Positions 10,157-20,470 of a stretch of 28,022 bases of DNA are shown here, one piece after another. Source of the stretch: Mucidula mucida (Eukaryota; Basidiomycota; Agaricomycetes; Agaricales; Physalacriaceae); the NCBI GenBank assembly GCA_015501055.1, contig JADNYV010000445.1, positions 1 through 28,022 of the forward strand. Reading direction: 5' to 3'. Position 1 is the stretch's first letter. Each line of letters opens with the position of its first letter. Below the pieces are notes generated by a model. It saw only the letters and a list, made by a program, of their open reading frames with translations. It was not told where the DNA came from and searched no databases. The position numbers and the translations under genes are program-made.

Positions 10157-11830
10157 TTACCAAAACTCGGCCTTGTGAAGCGACGGCCAATGGGCGCGCA
10201 CAAGATTTGGACCATTGATAAGAACCATGTTTTCATCTTCAAATTCATGCATAGTTAGTTTTACTACCCACTGAAATTCGTAATGAAGGCGTAGTACCTT
10301 GTTGCATTTCGATGAGCACGTATTGATCTCCAGAGAACACATAAGCTTTCTGGACATCAGTGGGGTGCACAAGGATAGTATCGACTGTCTTGAAATTGGC
10401 TTCCTTCAGCGGCGGCCACTGGGCAGTGATGAGCGTTGGTCCAGAGACGATGTAATCCTGGTTGCCGCCTTAAGAAAGACTTTTCAACTTTACACAGGGC
10501 GAGGAACACGCATAACACATACCTGGCTGGAAATTGTAATGGATCAACACGTACCACTCGCCGCTAAAGACGCAAACTTTGTGCTTATGGGAGGGGTGCG
10601 GGAGTACGGCGTCCACGGTGTGGAAACCAGCCTTCTTGAGAGACGGCCACTCAGTCGAGATGTTCTTGGGCTTGTCGATGATATGTTCATCACTTTGTCC
10701 TAGTAATATCAGGCTGCAGTCAGCCTCGCTTTGCCGTATCACCAACTACAGAAAACGCACCTGATTTGATGAGCGCACTTTTTGCGGAAGAAAAAGTACA
10801 TCTGCTGTTGATTGTTTGGGTTGAGAAGGACTGCGTCAACATATCCAAAGTTGGCCTGGACAAGCGATGGCCAGTCCTTGATTATTGTCCTAGGACCCCA
10901 AGCAATCGTCGCCTGTTTGGGGCCCTTCGCGATGTCGATGGCGACAAACATGTTCCAGCAGAAGAAGTACGCGATCCCAGGCTTAGTCGGGTGTTGAACG
11001 GCGGCTACACATGGCCGCGAGAGCGCGTGCTTGAGGAGCGGGTCTGCGACAGTAGCGCCGCCGCGCATCAGGTCGTCCCAGTCCTTGTCGGCGTTAAAGG
11101 TCTTGTCATTGCGGGGACGATGGCTGAGCTCGTCATTCCCATGTCCAACGGCGTCTGCATCTTCGGGAGGATAATACACGACCTTTCCCGTGATGACAGG
11201 GCATGGGATCTTTGTGAGCGCGACAATCTGACCGCTTGGGTTTATGGAGTTGCTGAAGCGCGGATTCTGAACAATCCCAACGGGTTGATCCTTCCTATGT
11301 ACGCGCACGCTGCGAATAAAGCGGGGTAGGATACCGCCAGGAAAGGCGATCTCATGCCGTTCGAACCTTGCATGGCTACCAAAAACATGGTTCACATCGA
11401 TGCCTCCGTAAGCGAAAATCTCATACTCGTAGTATGTGAGTTGTTGGGTATGCTGCCTGCGGCGCAAATCCTTGGATTTCTCGCGGAAGTATCGCCTAGT
11501 GCTGACAAAGATGGAGGGCGCATTGTTATGCACGTAGTTCGAAAGGTTGAAGGCGGCATCGGGAAAGGATCGAAAGGACGGCCTCTCACGAGGCTCAAAG
11601 CCATCACGAAATACAACGTCAGGAGGTCGCTTGTCCCAGCGGACGAGTCTCTCGGCGGCAGCATCGACTTTACGCTGTGTGGTAGCGCTTGACACTTTGT
11701 CGGGTCGAAAAATGTCTCCCGAAGTCGATGGCGCTGGATTGATGTGAGCAACAATATTTTTGAGCACCTCGTTCGGATGCGAGTGAAACCAACTGATACA
11801 CGAAGTAGCGAACCAGTCTGCGGTGACCAT
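10157..11830 (-). CDS. ADP-ribosyltransferase (enterotoxin-A-like) fused to four hemopexin repeats, about 503 aa
   Basis: Four exons, 10761..11830, 10523..10713, 10298..10468 and 10157..10236, with introns 10714..10760, 10469..10522 and 10237..10297; the total is 1,512 nt and phases agree. Residues about 60-180 resemble Enterotoxin_a-type R-S-E ADP-ribosyltransferases, which move ADP-ribose from NAD to a target: LVRWDKRPPDVVFRDGF (Arg64), FNLSNYV, IFVST (Ser110-Thr111) and HEIAFPGGI (Glu160). The residue two before Glu160 is Arg, with Glu one further back, so the usual E-x-E is altered. About 275-503 forms four hemopexin repeats (HPTKPGIAYFF, VDAVL, WPSL and VFSGEWYV-like strings recur), enough for a full four-bladed propeller; the last blade ends abruptly at FW and stop. 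No signal peptide is evident. The start at 11830 is tentative because an upstream exon is possible (12054-12237). Acts probably on another protein or organism, but the target is unknown. Domain calls are from motif memory. Confidence 0.75.
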
Positions 11831-12053
11831 AGTAGTACGCTGTAAGTGCAATGAGTTGGACCCAAAGCTAATCATGAAGTGCAACTCGCCTGTGACTGGT
11901 GGGAGCTGAAGTGAAGAGCATATCATGTCCCAAGGTCGCTTTAGAAGTTGCTGCGACCTGAACGGGATTGATTGGCGCTGATAGAACAGGATTCGGGGGT
12001 TCGTCTCTCGTGTATGGTTTATCCGGCTCTTCAATTACACCGGAATTGCTTAC

Positions 12054-12237
12054 CTGACAGCGCAACTGGGTTTCTACCAATCTTTCTTTGGCGCTGGATG
12101 ATTGAATTTTCAACAAAGTATTCACGGACTCGCTGAATGAGCTTTTGCCCAAGAAACACGCTTGGATCTTCCAGTATCGGAAGGCATTCAATTGGGTTCG
12201 CCGTTCTTTGCCTTTCTATCAGTTCGACGTTCAGCAC
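12054..12237 (-). other. Possible 5' exon of the ART-hemopexin gene
   Basis: An open frame beginning MLNVELIERQRTANPI and a strong donor (CAG followed by GTAAGC at 12053) lie upstream of the ART exon. Several AG acceptors exist between 11830 and 11960, but I could not settle a phase that joins this exon to the ART frame. Confidence 0.3.
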
Positions 12238-13036
12238 AAGCAGTCTGCATCGTGAAACGCGTGTCGTTTTTGCCTAACATTAGGGCCTTTGTGTCTGTCT
12301 GATTGACGTCTTGCACGAACGGACCTTCCGCCTCCGAGGAGGGACTATTTCCAGAAGACAATCAAGGGCCGACAGGAAGACTAGATAATAGAACAGAGTT
12401 CCTGCAGCGAGCATGGGCGCTTGACCTTAGGATCTGACAGATCGGATGGAAGTCGCGCATGGTGAGGCATCACGTGCAGACCACGCTCCGCATTGGAGGT
12501 CAGACTTTCTATATGACGCGCCGAATCCCGATGCCAAAGACGAGTTCCTCGAGCATGGGTGTAGTGTATGGATGTGAGAGTGTCGCGGGCGTATGCAGCC
12601 CCTATCTTTTGACTGGAACCTCTATCAGTACTAGATGCATGACAAAACAACCCCAGGCTTTTTGCTGCTGAGCCGGCGTTTACAATGTGTGTCACGTAAG
12701 TAAAGCATTGCAGAATCCATGTCCACTGATGATTACCCGGCCCGTAGCCCTCTATTACGTGTGGGGAAAGAGTATGTCGTGTCTCTACTCTTCAAACAGT
12801 CGTTACTGAGCTTTGAATTGACGAGATTGTCATAAATCAGATGCGTATCGTAAAAGAGGAGGACTCGGGTGGGCGCACGATAGCGGGGTACGCGTACGTA
12901 CTACGTGAAAGCAAGCCAGGGAGGAATCAACAAGAGTGACTCGTAAAAGCGCCAGACTCAGTGCTTGAATATGGAGGTGCTGTAAATCTGCTCTACTACT
13001 TATAACACCCATATACTATAGATAGTACAAGCTTCT
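12238..13036. other. Intergenic region, no gene seen
   Basis: About 800 bases between the ART-hemopexin 5' region and the end of HNH-like copy 2. Open frames are short and without recognisable motifs. No RNA gene or repeat was recognised. Confidence 0.45.
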
Positions 13037-14319
13037 TCATGATTCCATACCGGTGCCACTAAGCCATTGTGCAACTCTCTCACGAGCCTCCTCCTCATGG
13101 GATGAAACTCGGTGGGCCGGCACGGTGCAAGCCATGATGTCCCAAATATCATACCCGTCGACAGTGTCATCCCCAATCTCTGCATCTCGTTCGTCAGTCT
13201 CGGTGTCATAGAGATCTCTAGCATCACTGCTACTGGCACTTCCTCTAACACTCCCAGATCCGTCGTCATCTTTACCGTGGACAGCATACCTTTCGTCGGC
13301 CTTGAGAAGAGCGGGGAGTGATTCGAGGGTCGCCCAGTTCTTGATAGCCGTCACTCCGAATAAGAAGTCCCAAAGAAATGGGGGAGGCCAGTGTGACCGG
13401 TCCTCGGGTTGACGTAGGCATTTGTTGTCCCAGAGTCGTCCGTTGTCTACAGGGTTACAGACGCAAGGAGAGTTGCGGACTTCGTCAGTGAGAAAGTGAC
13501 AATGAACCTCATCCTGGGCTCTGGTGTCTAAGTCATGTAAGACCGCATCTTCGACCGTCATGTATTCATTAGGGACCTTGACACATAGTGAGAGTCGGAA
13601 GTGTAAAAGAAATAGAAGAACAAACGTGAAGAAACGCTGCGCCGTAATTGGGCATCAAAGCTGCATAGAGTGCTGCATTCATTGTTAAGCCGTTTCGAAT
13701 GTCGTCAATTTTGTCCATGTAGTCTTGCACATTTGGTGATCTCGCCTTGGAGATGAGGTCCATGTACTAGTAGTGTGAAAGCGCGATATTGTAGACGAAC
13801 GAACGACTCACGACGTCGCCTTTGGAGTGAGGCAACAAATGGATTGCCTGGCAGCTCTTCAGCGCTAAGTCTTTCCTCAGAGCTCGTTGCGAATCAGAAA
13901 GCTTTGAGTCGGAGGGATTGAAGGTTTTTGGAGTACACACCCGCCGTCCCGAGCCTTGCATCCTTGATAAAATGGGGACACAGGGATCCTCACAGACTGT
14001 CGATCCTTTGATGCTGACGGACCTACGAGAGCATATATTTCATATGTCAAGGACGCGCTGCTGCTCGGGGTGTATACACAAGTCAGGCCTTCCTCAGCAG
14101 ACTGGAGGAGGTTCGTGATAGTCAGAGTAACTCCCGTGGCCTTCCCGTCTGAGGTTGCAGTGTGCAGCGATCCTGAGACACCGCAGACGCAGAAGCCAAG
14201 AGCCACGCCTCAACGTTGGTGGTTTGTTTGAGTATGAGTTGGCAAGGGATATAAAGAATCAAAGGCGCGTGAATTGGAGAGCTTGTTTCCGATAGCTCTA
14301 TTCGGTATTCGAGGCTCAT
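13037..14319 (-). pseudogene. HNH-nuclease-like gene, copy 2, with full-length last exon
   Basis: Same structure as copy 1: exons ending at 13812, then 13626..13766 and 13037..13576, introns 13767..13811 and 13577..13625. The HNH core is identical to copy 1, including the Tyr in place of the last His. Unlike copy 1 the last exon is open to 13037, giving 60 more residues ending in LSGTGMES and including an acidic stretch (DTETDERDAEIGDD). The unresolved frame changes upstream of the HNH part are shared with copy 1 because they lie in the identical tract, so I list it as a probable pseudogene. A correct splice model I failed to find could restore it. Confidence 0.5.
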
Positions 14320-15411
14320 TGTGGTCTAAGTAAAACACGTGCACTAGACGCGCATCGCGTTGTATGAGGTTGTTTGGTTTCGGTTTCCTCCTGACCACCA
14401 CCATCTCTATCTTGACGGCTCCCTTTTTACCTTTACCTGAGAACACTCGACTGGCATCGAAATGCTACTCAAACATCGCCAAAGGCGCGCGGAACGGCCT
14501 TGGGCGTCTGAACAAGCCCTTTTTCTTTTGGATGTTTCTTGAAAAAGTACTCTTGTTTCTTTTCCGTCTGTCTTGCGCAAAATCTCACAACCTGTCCACC
14601 AGTTACTGTTCCGCCTTCTTTATACCCTAATGAATTTCGTCGCTAGAGGTCACCAGACAAAATGGAGGCTATCTTGTCCGAGGACCTGGACCTGCCCGAC
14701 CTTAATCAAGCCCTACACGATAAAGATTTTTTTATTCCGACACTCACAGTGCGTGCCTTCGTCAAGTGCGACGTTATTTGTATGCTTAAACGACCACAGC
14801 ATATTTCATAAGGGCGACAAGTCATCAATGACAGATCGCACGCCGCCGGAAACACCGCAAGTCCACCGTTTTGCGATGCTACTATCGCTGTGGCACGGGA
14901 GCCCGGGTCACTGGCGTTGCGGACAGCAATAACTCGATGACGGTGGATTGGCTGAGCTGCCGTTGCCGTTCGTTGTTTATGACCTTATTCTGCGATAAAG
15001 GCAGCAGGTCAGTACTATACCTCTGTGAAAGCACTGTTTCTGACACGCTTTTTAGTTCGCCAGGCAGCACACCATAGACATGCGGACGATCAGAGCGTGC
15101 CCTTTGCTCATTCGCTTCGGACCCTCGGACATCGTCTCTCAAAAGTAGTCGACCCCGTCCAGCCCCGTACTTCCGTCCATTGTGCATCCTATATAACAAA
15201 AATGAGCGCGCTTCATCGCTACTTGTCTAGTCTTCGTCTTGTCCACCCCCAACAATATAGGCAATAACCAGATTTGTTGATTATCATTTACGAAACCTTG
15301 GCTAATAAAGTTGACGTTGCGCTCTTCAGAAGACAGTACAAACTTCATTCAACGACTATTGATATTACATTGACAACGGCAATACTCCTCCCCGAAATTC
15401 CGCATTCAGAT
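14320..15411. other. Intergenic region, identical to 3558-4649
   Basis: Second copy of the spacer between the HNH-like gene and the 677-aa gene family; it includes the same 49-codon candidate frame at 14662-14811. No further gene seen. Confidence 0.5.
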
Positions 15412-17012
15412 TTACTGGCGCCCTCCCTTCGTGTTTGTCTTCTTCTGCTTGCTTGTACCCGCCACCGCCGGGGGGTCAAATCTAGGCGCTGCTGTTGCCC
15501 TGGTAGTGGGAACTGATCGACTCGGCTTAGCGGGCGGTACGGTCGGAGCAGCTACAGGCGCGTTCCGTGTTCCTCGAGGGGGGGCTGCCTGTGCCGCGAC
15601 GACCGGCTCTGCCGTCGCCTTTCTTTGTTCATTTGGACGATTTGACGTTGCCTTTGGTACGTGAGCGGGCAGAAGAGACTCGTTTGACCCTGCGGATGTG
15701 TCGAGGTCTGCGTAGTGCCCAGAAGCCCGCCTTTCGCGGGCCGGTAACGCAAATTCCACTCCGATCTCTGGTGGTGCGGTATGGTCCACACTAGACTTGT
15801 CTTCCACTGTAGACGTCGTGTTATCCCTGTAATGCACGGTCTCCTCCAAAGTTTGCGCGCGGAGTTTGTCCTTCACCAGTTGATTCGCTTTCGCCGTTTT
15901 GCTTTCTAGACCAACATCGATGCAGCCGTCCTGTGTAAAAACAGGAATCCCAGTGGCGACAGGATTTATGCTCCCCGATTCCCGCCTAAAAACCTTGAAG
16001 AACCTTCTATGCAGCGCCTCTGTGCCACAGGCCACGCGCAAGAATTTGTACAAGGTGTACAAAGCATTATTCATAGGCGTATTTTCGTTGGGCTTGGTCG
16101 ACGGATATGTGTGATACAGGCGTGAAATGTAGAGTCTCCGTAGATGATCTGGATCCCGTACGACAAAGAATGAGAAATCGTGACTGGATGCTATTCCGAA
16201 ATGGCTTGCTTTCTCGATGAGTTGTGTGTAAATCTGTATTAGAGGCTGGGTCTCCTTATTGAGCTTCGTATCCTTCTCGACAGGCCAGCTAAAATGATAT
16301 GTCGTGCCAAAGACATTTGCCTTCCTCATCTGTTTCTCCAGCAACAGCAAAGCCTTGGGCGTAATGTCGAGTAATGTTGATGTGTAACTTGGCCCGATAG
16401 AAGTTGGCTTTTGATCTCGCAGGGACAGTTCTTCAATTCAAGGTCTGCGAATGCGTGATAGCCAGGAATGTTTTGGTTCTTGGAAACGATAGCTCCTCGG
16501 TGTGGATACAGCCGGTCATCTCCCTTGCGGTTCTCGATGTGGTTGATTATTTCCGCGATAATGGTGAGATGGGCGGCTCGGAAGGAATACTCGACATCTC
16601 CCTCGTTGTGAAAATAGCGGCACAAGTTGGCAAGACGAGGACCAGATGTGAGTATCTCACGTAGCCCGTTGATAAGCTTTACATTGAGATCGTCTCCTCC
16701 CTGTGTCTTTAAAAATCGATGGAAAATATCACCCATTGAAGGGGCGTGCACCAGCTCAGTAAGCCGATCCGCTTCTTTGATGGCTCTCTCAACATCGCGT
16801 ACGGGACGTGTTTTGGGACGAGTAAGGGAAAGATCAGAGGGAATGCGAGTGTTTTTGAAACACGAGATAAGGAATCTGTGGATGGTACCGGTCCCAGTGG
16901 AGGTGAGAGCTGCGATATCGAAAGTTGAGTGGTCTTCGGGACCTGGATCATCGTCGCTCTCCCTCCCGCTATCGTCTCGAGCCAATGGAAGGGTCTTGGC
17001 TATGGTAGGGCC
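15412..17012 (-). pseudogene. Paralogue of the 677-aa PD-(D/E)XK-like gene, frameshifted and 5'-truncated
   Basis: Aligns to residues from about 148 to the end of the gene at 4650-6732. Two frames carry it: an upstream one through FADLELKNCPCEIK (about 16415-17012) and a downstream one from about 16350 to the stop at 15412. Between them one base is missing relative to copy 1 near 16411 (a run of five T is four). The N-terminal exon and coiled-coil part are absent: an in-frame stop precedes GPTIAKT and homology ends at 17012. The last 390 bases before 15412 are identical to copy 1; the rest is clearly diverged, at a guess 85% in protein. The predicted Asp, Glu and Lys of the nuclease-like motif are kept. 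Confidence 0.85.
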
Positions 17013-17428
17013 CTACGGTCGCGTCACATCGCAGCTCGTCCCTCGGGTGCGGGATAAAAAGACAATTCTTGGCAGACGTACACTTCTTGTACTTTATTGA
17101 CTGTACTACATTTGACACCCCCTGCGCTTAATGGAGACATTAGCAGCGGAGTAAAATGACTGGGGATGCTTACCTATAAGCTCCGTCTGTTCTACAGACC
17201 CAGGAAGCACACCGGTCACGTCAGATGGCGAACGTTAAATCGCGCGCGCCGTCAAAAGCCCGAGCGAGTGCAAGACCAGTCAGAATTACCGTTGAGCTCT
17301 CGATAGATCGAGCTTCGGAAAATGGCTGCGGCAGTGTTTCGGTTTGGCCCTCGGAGGCTACTACCAAACAAAGCGCTGTGATGACGAGGACACAGCCGCC
17401 TGATGAGTCTCTTTAGACGAAACGTTTG
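17013..17428. other. Spacer between the truncated paralogue and the retrotransposon
   Basis: Unique sequence in this window. No gene, RNA or repeat recognised. It ends in GTTTG, the target-site duplication. Confidence 0.5.
17424..17428. repeat. Target-site duplication, left (GTTTG)
   Basis: GTTTG directly precedes the 5' LTR and the same five bases follow the 3' LTR at 27218-27222, as expected for Ty3/gypsy integration. Confidence 0.9.
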
Positions 17429-17759
17429 TGTGACGGACAGGAGCGAGTTACTAAATATGGACAGGATTCTCGACCCACGGACACAGCCACTCGCGGTCTA
17501 AACGCGAACGGACGCGTAATGTACTTATAGCTCGTAGCTTCTCGTAGTTTCTCTCATTGCTTTCCGTAGTCTATTACCTATTTACTATTACTACTTACAC
17601 AGGACTCTGGACTTGTATATAAGCTTGCAGAACTCGTGTCAGTAGCACAGAACAATCTTACCACCCAACCCAATCATCTTGAACGAACCAAACAACAACA
17701 ACTTATCCTTTTACCTCGTGTGGAACTAGACGTGTATCCTCAGTCACGCCTATCCCACA
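17429..17759 (+). repeat. 5' LTR
   Basis: 331 bp, TG...CA ends, TATATAA at 17616-17622. Two differences from the 3' LTR, both where this copy has CpG. Confidence 0.97.
17616..17622 (+). promoter_or_regulatory. TATA box of the 5' LTR
   Basis: TATATAA about 188 bp into the LTR, consistent with the U3 promoter; repeated at 27074-27080. Transcription from here would place the start shortly downstream. Confidence 0.6.
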
Positions 17760-17953
17760 TATTTTTGATTGACCGCGGAACTCTTTCTCAATCACCACCC
17801 TCGAGAACTCGCTACAGTTGGACAACCCCGGTCTGATCAACCAGGACTTCCCTCGGCGACAACTCATCTCATCTATTCTCATTCACCCTTATCTTTAATC
17901 TCTGCTTATTATTAATCAGCCTCTATTCTACGAATCAAATATAATCTAGTAAC
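17760..17953 (+). other. 5' leader of the retrotransposon
   Basis: Leader between the LTR and the gag ATG, pyrimidine-rich towards the end. The bases next to the LTR (TATTTTTGATTGACC) do not start with TGG, so priming is not by a plain tRNA 3' end; a self-primed or internal-tRNA mechanism is possible but I could not find the complementary sequence. Confidence 0.5.
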
Positions 17954-20332
17954 ATGTCGACTATGACACTCCGGAGTACCAGCCGCCGAAACCCGTTCGC
18001 GTCGACGAACACGGGGAACCAGAACGCGGCTCAAGGTGAGCAAACAGCTGCACCTAACCAAGTCGAAAGGATTTCCCAGGAACAACACGGCAAAATCCTC
18101 GTTCCAGATAGTGAAGTCCCCGAGACTCCTAGTCTGCGTACCGACTCTGTCAAGATTGAGAGTCAGGGAATCCCCGAAAGGGAGACATCTGAGCCGAAGG
18201 AAGGAAACTCCTTCTCAGAGATCAGCCAGAGTGCACTTGATGGGAGTTACTCCCTAGAGTACAACTACGATGGGCACGCACCATCAGATTATGACCCGAC
18301 ATCAGGTCAAATCCCTTGGACATCTGCGCAGCCACGGCGCCAACACAGCAGTTCCAACCGGTCCATGCGTAGCAGTAGTCCTGTACCTCGTAAATCTACA
18401 TCAAATAAATTTAGTGTGTTGAGCCCGGAACAAGAAACCGCGGTTCACCAAGCCGAAGAGCATATGCGTCCGGAAGAACAAGAAAGAATCAACCGTCACA
18501 CTCGAAAGGTTACTATCGAGGAAGTAACCGACGAAGGTTCTGCATCCTCGAAAGAGGAAGAAGCTGGCCAGGTCAAACAACCGGAGGCAGGATCCTCAAA
18601 GGACAAAGGCAAAGGAGTAGACCCACAAAACTGGGGTGCTGCTAACCTTGATGAACATGATCTTGATATTGATGGGCAGCGAGCCGCCCTCGAATCCTTC
18701 AAGATCCAGAAACAACTTGAAGTTTCTGAAGAAAGTGATAACGAACAAGAGGATCTCGCCACGGAAATTGAGATCTCATCGGCCGCTGTCAGCGATGAAG
18801 ACTCCGAGCCGGTCAAACGCAAGAAACACAAGACCAAGAAAGTCAAGAAGTCCAAGAAAGCTCGTCGCGAGAGCTCAGAACCCATGTCGGATCTGATGGA
18901 GAATCATATTTGTGATGTGGTTCACGACCGTCCCAAGCGCGCCAAAGAGAAGGCGCCGAAATTAAGTTCTAGCAAATCCAAGACCTCGGCACCATTGGAT
19001 CCAGTTAGCCAGGTCGCACCTGGTAGTCACCTTGCCCGTGTTCTGAAAGTCAAGCCGAAGATGAACAAACCATCCCGTAAATCCAGGCGTAAACCATCAG
19101 ACAGTTCGAGCAGTTCATCAGATAGTTCTGATGATGAGTCTGACTCAAGTTCGTCGTCGTCGGATTCCAGTAGTTCAAGCTCTGATAGTGATAGCTCGGA
19201 TTCTGACAGTTCGAGCTCGAGCTCATCCAGTTCATCCAGCTCGGACTCGGACTTGACTGTCCGACATAAGAAATTCCAAAGCAAGAAGCACAAACATGGA
19301 GAGAAACATCGTGGCCACAAGAGCAAGTCGTCTAGATCGAAGCACAAGCATCGTCGCGATAACCGACCTCTCTTGAAGCCGGATCCCCCTGAAAAATACA
19401 ATGGGGCACCGGATCTTTGCGTGTTCATGAAGTTCATAACGGACGGAACTGCTTACGTGCGTGATGGTCGTGTCCCAAAGAGGAATCGAGTATTAAAACT
19501 GTCCCGATTCCTAACAGGTACGGCACAAGACTTCTACGTGTCTACCGTATCGGATGACCCAAAGGGCTGGCGTCTCCGTCAGTTCTTCGTTGCACTTTAT
19601 AACTATTGTTTTCCATTAACTTTCCGACTTGATCAACGCGCTAAGTTGAGACGTGCCTTTCAGAATGACCGAACCGTTCGGCAGTACCTCGGAGAGCTTC
19701 GTGAACTCTTCAACACTGTTGGTATTGTTGACGAGCGGGAGAAGGTCCACAAGCTTTGGTCTGGATTAAACAAGAATATCCAGCAAGGCTTGTGGCACGA
19801 AAAGTTGAATCCGGAAGTGTCTTCTTATGAAGACGTGGAACGACAGGCAGAACTGGTTGAACTGATAGAGAATGTCGCATCTGGAAATAGCGGCCCAAAG
19901 AAGAAGTCTAAGGGACTATTAGTGCATGAATTAGCACCAAAAACGGATACAGCTCACCATTTTGCACGCGGTTCATCCCCGAAGACTTTCAGGACGTCGA
20001 AGAAGTTCAAATCGTACAAGAAAGGACAACCAGAATCAAGAGAACACGGCAAGAACACATCGCTGCACGGACGGCAGAAGAACGGATCTGGAAATAAGTT
20101 CAACAAGTCTTATCAGCGCACCAAGTTATCTGAGAAGGAAAAGGAGGAACTCCGAGCAGCCGGGAAGTGTTTCCGCTGCAAGGAACCCGGACACATGGCC
20201 AGACAGTGCCCACAGGGAAAGTTTGTCTCTGGAGGCAAGGGTAACACACCGCCGGGGATCCAGATCTCAGGTGTCAAATTTGACATGGAAGGTCTTGCCA
20301 GATGGCCAAAGACTCCGAATCAATCGTCTTGA
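17954..20332 (+). CDS. gag: Gag polyprotein with CCHC zinc knuckle, 792 aa
   Basis: Structural protein forming the virus-like particle and binding element RNA. ATG at 17954 follows the leader. Residues 1-370 are polar and charged with a Lys-rich block; about 380-435 is an unusual run of Ser with Asp; about 450-480 is a Lys/His/Arg-rich basic patch. A Retrotrans_gag-like domain spans about 488-650 (FLTGTAQDFYV, WRLRQFFVALYNYCFP, DRTVRQYLGELRELF). The knuckle CFRCKEPGHMARQC is at 739-752 (C-x2-C-x4-H-x4-C). The frame is intact and ends at 20330-20332. It is longer than a typical gypsy Gag because of the charged N-terminal half. Confidence 0.95.
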   Translation: MSTMTLRSTSRRNPFASTNTGNQNAAQGEQTAAPNQVERISQEQHGKILVPDSEVPETPSLRTDSVKIESQGIPERETSEPKEGNSFSEISQSALDGSYSLEYNYDGHAPSDYDPTSGQIPWTSAQPRRQHSSSNRSMRSSSPVPRKSTSNKFSVLSPEQETAVHQAEEHMRPEEQERINRHTRKVTIEEVTDEGSASSKEEEAGQVKQPEAGSSKDKGKGVDPQNWGAANLDEHDLDIDGQRAALESFKIQKQLEVSEESDNEQEDLATEIEISSAAVSDEDSEPVKRKKHKTKKVKKSKKARRESSEPMSDLMENHICDVVHDRPKRAKEKAPKLSSSKSKTSAPLDPVSQVAPGSHLARVLKVKPKMNKPSRKSRRKPSDSSSSSSDSSDDESDSSSSSSDSSSSSSDSDSSDSDSSSSSSSSSSSSDSDLTVRHKKFQSKKHKHGEKHRGHKSKSSRSKHKHRRDNRPLLKPDPPEKYNGAPDLCVFMKFITDGTAYVRDGRVPKRNRVLKLSRFLTGTAQDFYVSTVSDDPKGWRLRQFFVALYNYCFPLTFRLDQRAKLRRAFQNDRTVRQYLGELRELFNTVGIVDEREKVHKLWSGLNKNIQQGLWHEKLNPEVSSYEDVERQAELVELIENVASGNSGPKKKSKGLLVHELAPKTDTAHHFARGSSPKTFRTSKKFKSYKKGQPESREHGKNTSLHGRQKNGSGNKFNKSYQRTKLSEKEKEELRAAGKCFRCKEPGHMARQCPQGKFVSGGKGNTPPGIQISGVKFDMEGLARWPKTPNQSS

Positions 20333-20470
20333 ACTCTGTACAGTTTGATGAGAGTATGTTCACGGACGAATATCACTCACCGTGGAACCGGACACCTCTG
20401 AGGATAACGGCACTGATTTGATGTTGCCGGATATCTTTTGTACGTTCTGATTAGCCTCGACTGGGACTAC

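Larger units (their letters stand above)
13037..17012. repeat. Segmental duplication, copy 2
   Basis: Direct repeat of 2280..6260. Homology stops sharply at GGGCCCT (about 17012): copy 1 continues its exon while copy 2 changes to unrelated sequence. The same GGGCCC point ends the third fragment at 27374. Confidence 0.95.

Noticed and set aside
10766..11329. 187-codon open frame on the plus strand
   Set aside because: Antisense to the ART-hemopexin gene, whose domains are recognisable; no motifs of its own.
2280..17012. A single simple tandem duplication of the whole 10.8-kb unit
   Set aside because: The SRP68 and kinase-gene relics lie at different offsets from the HNH/677-aa pair, so several events are needed.
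18496..18885. 129-codon minus-strand frame inside gag
   Set aside because: Shadow of the charged, Ser-rich gag sequence.
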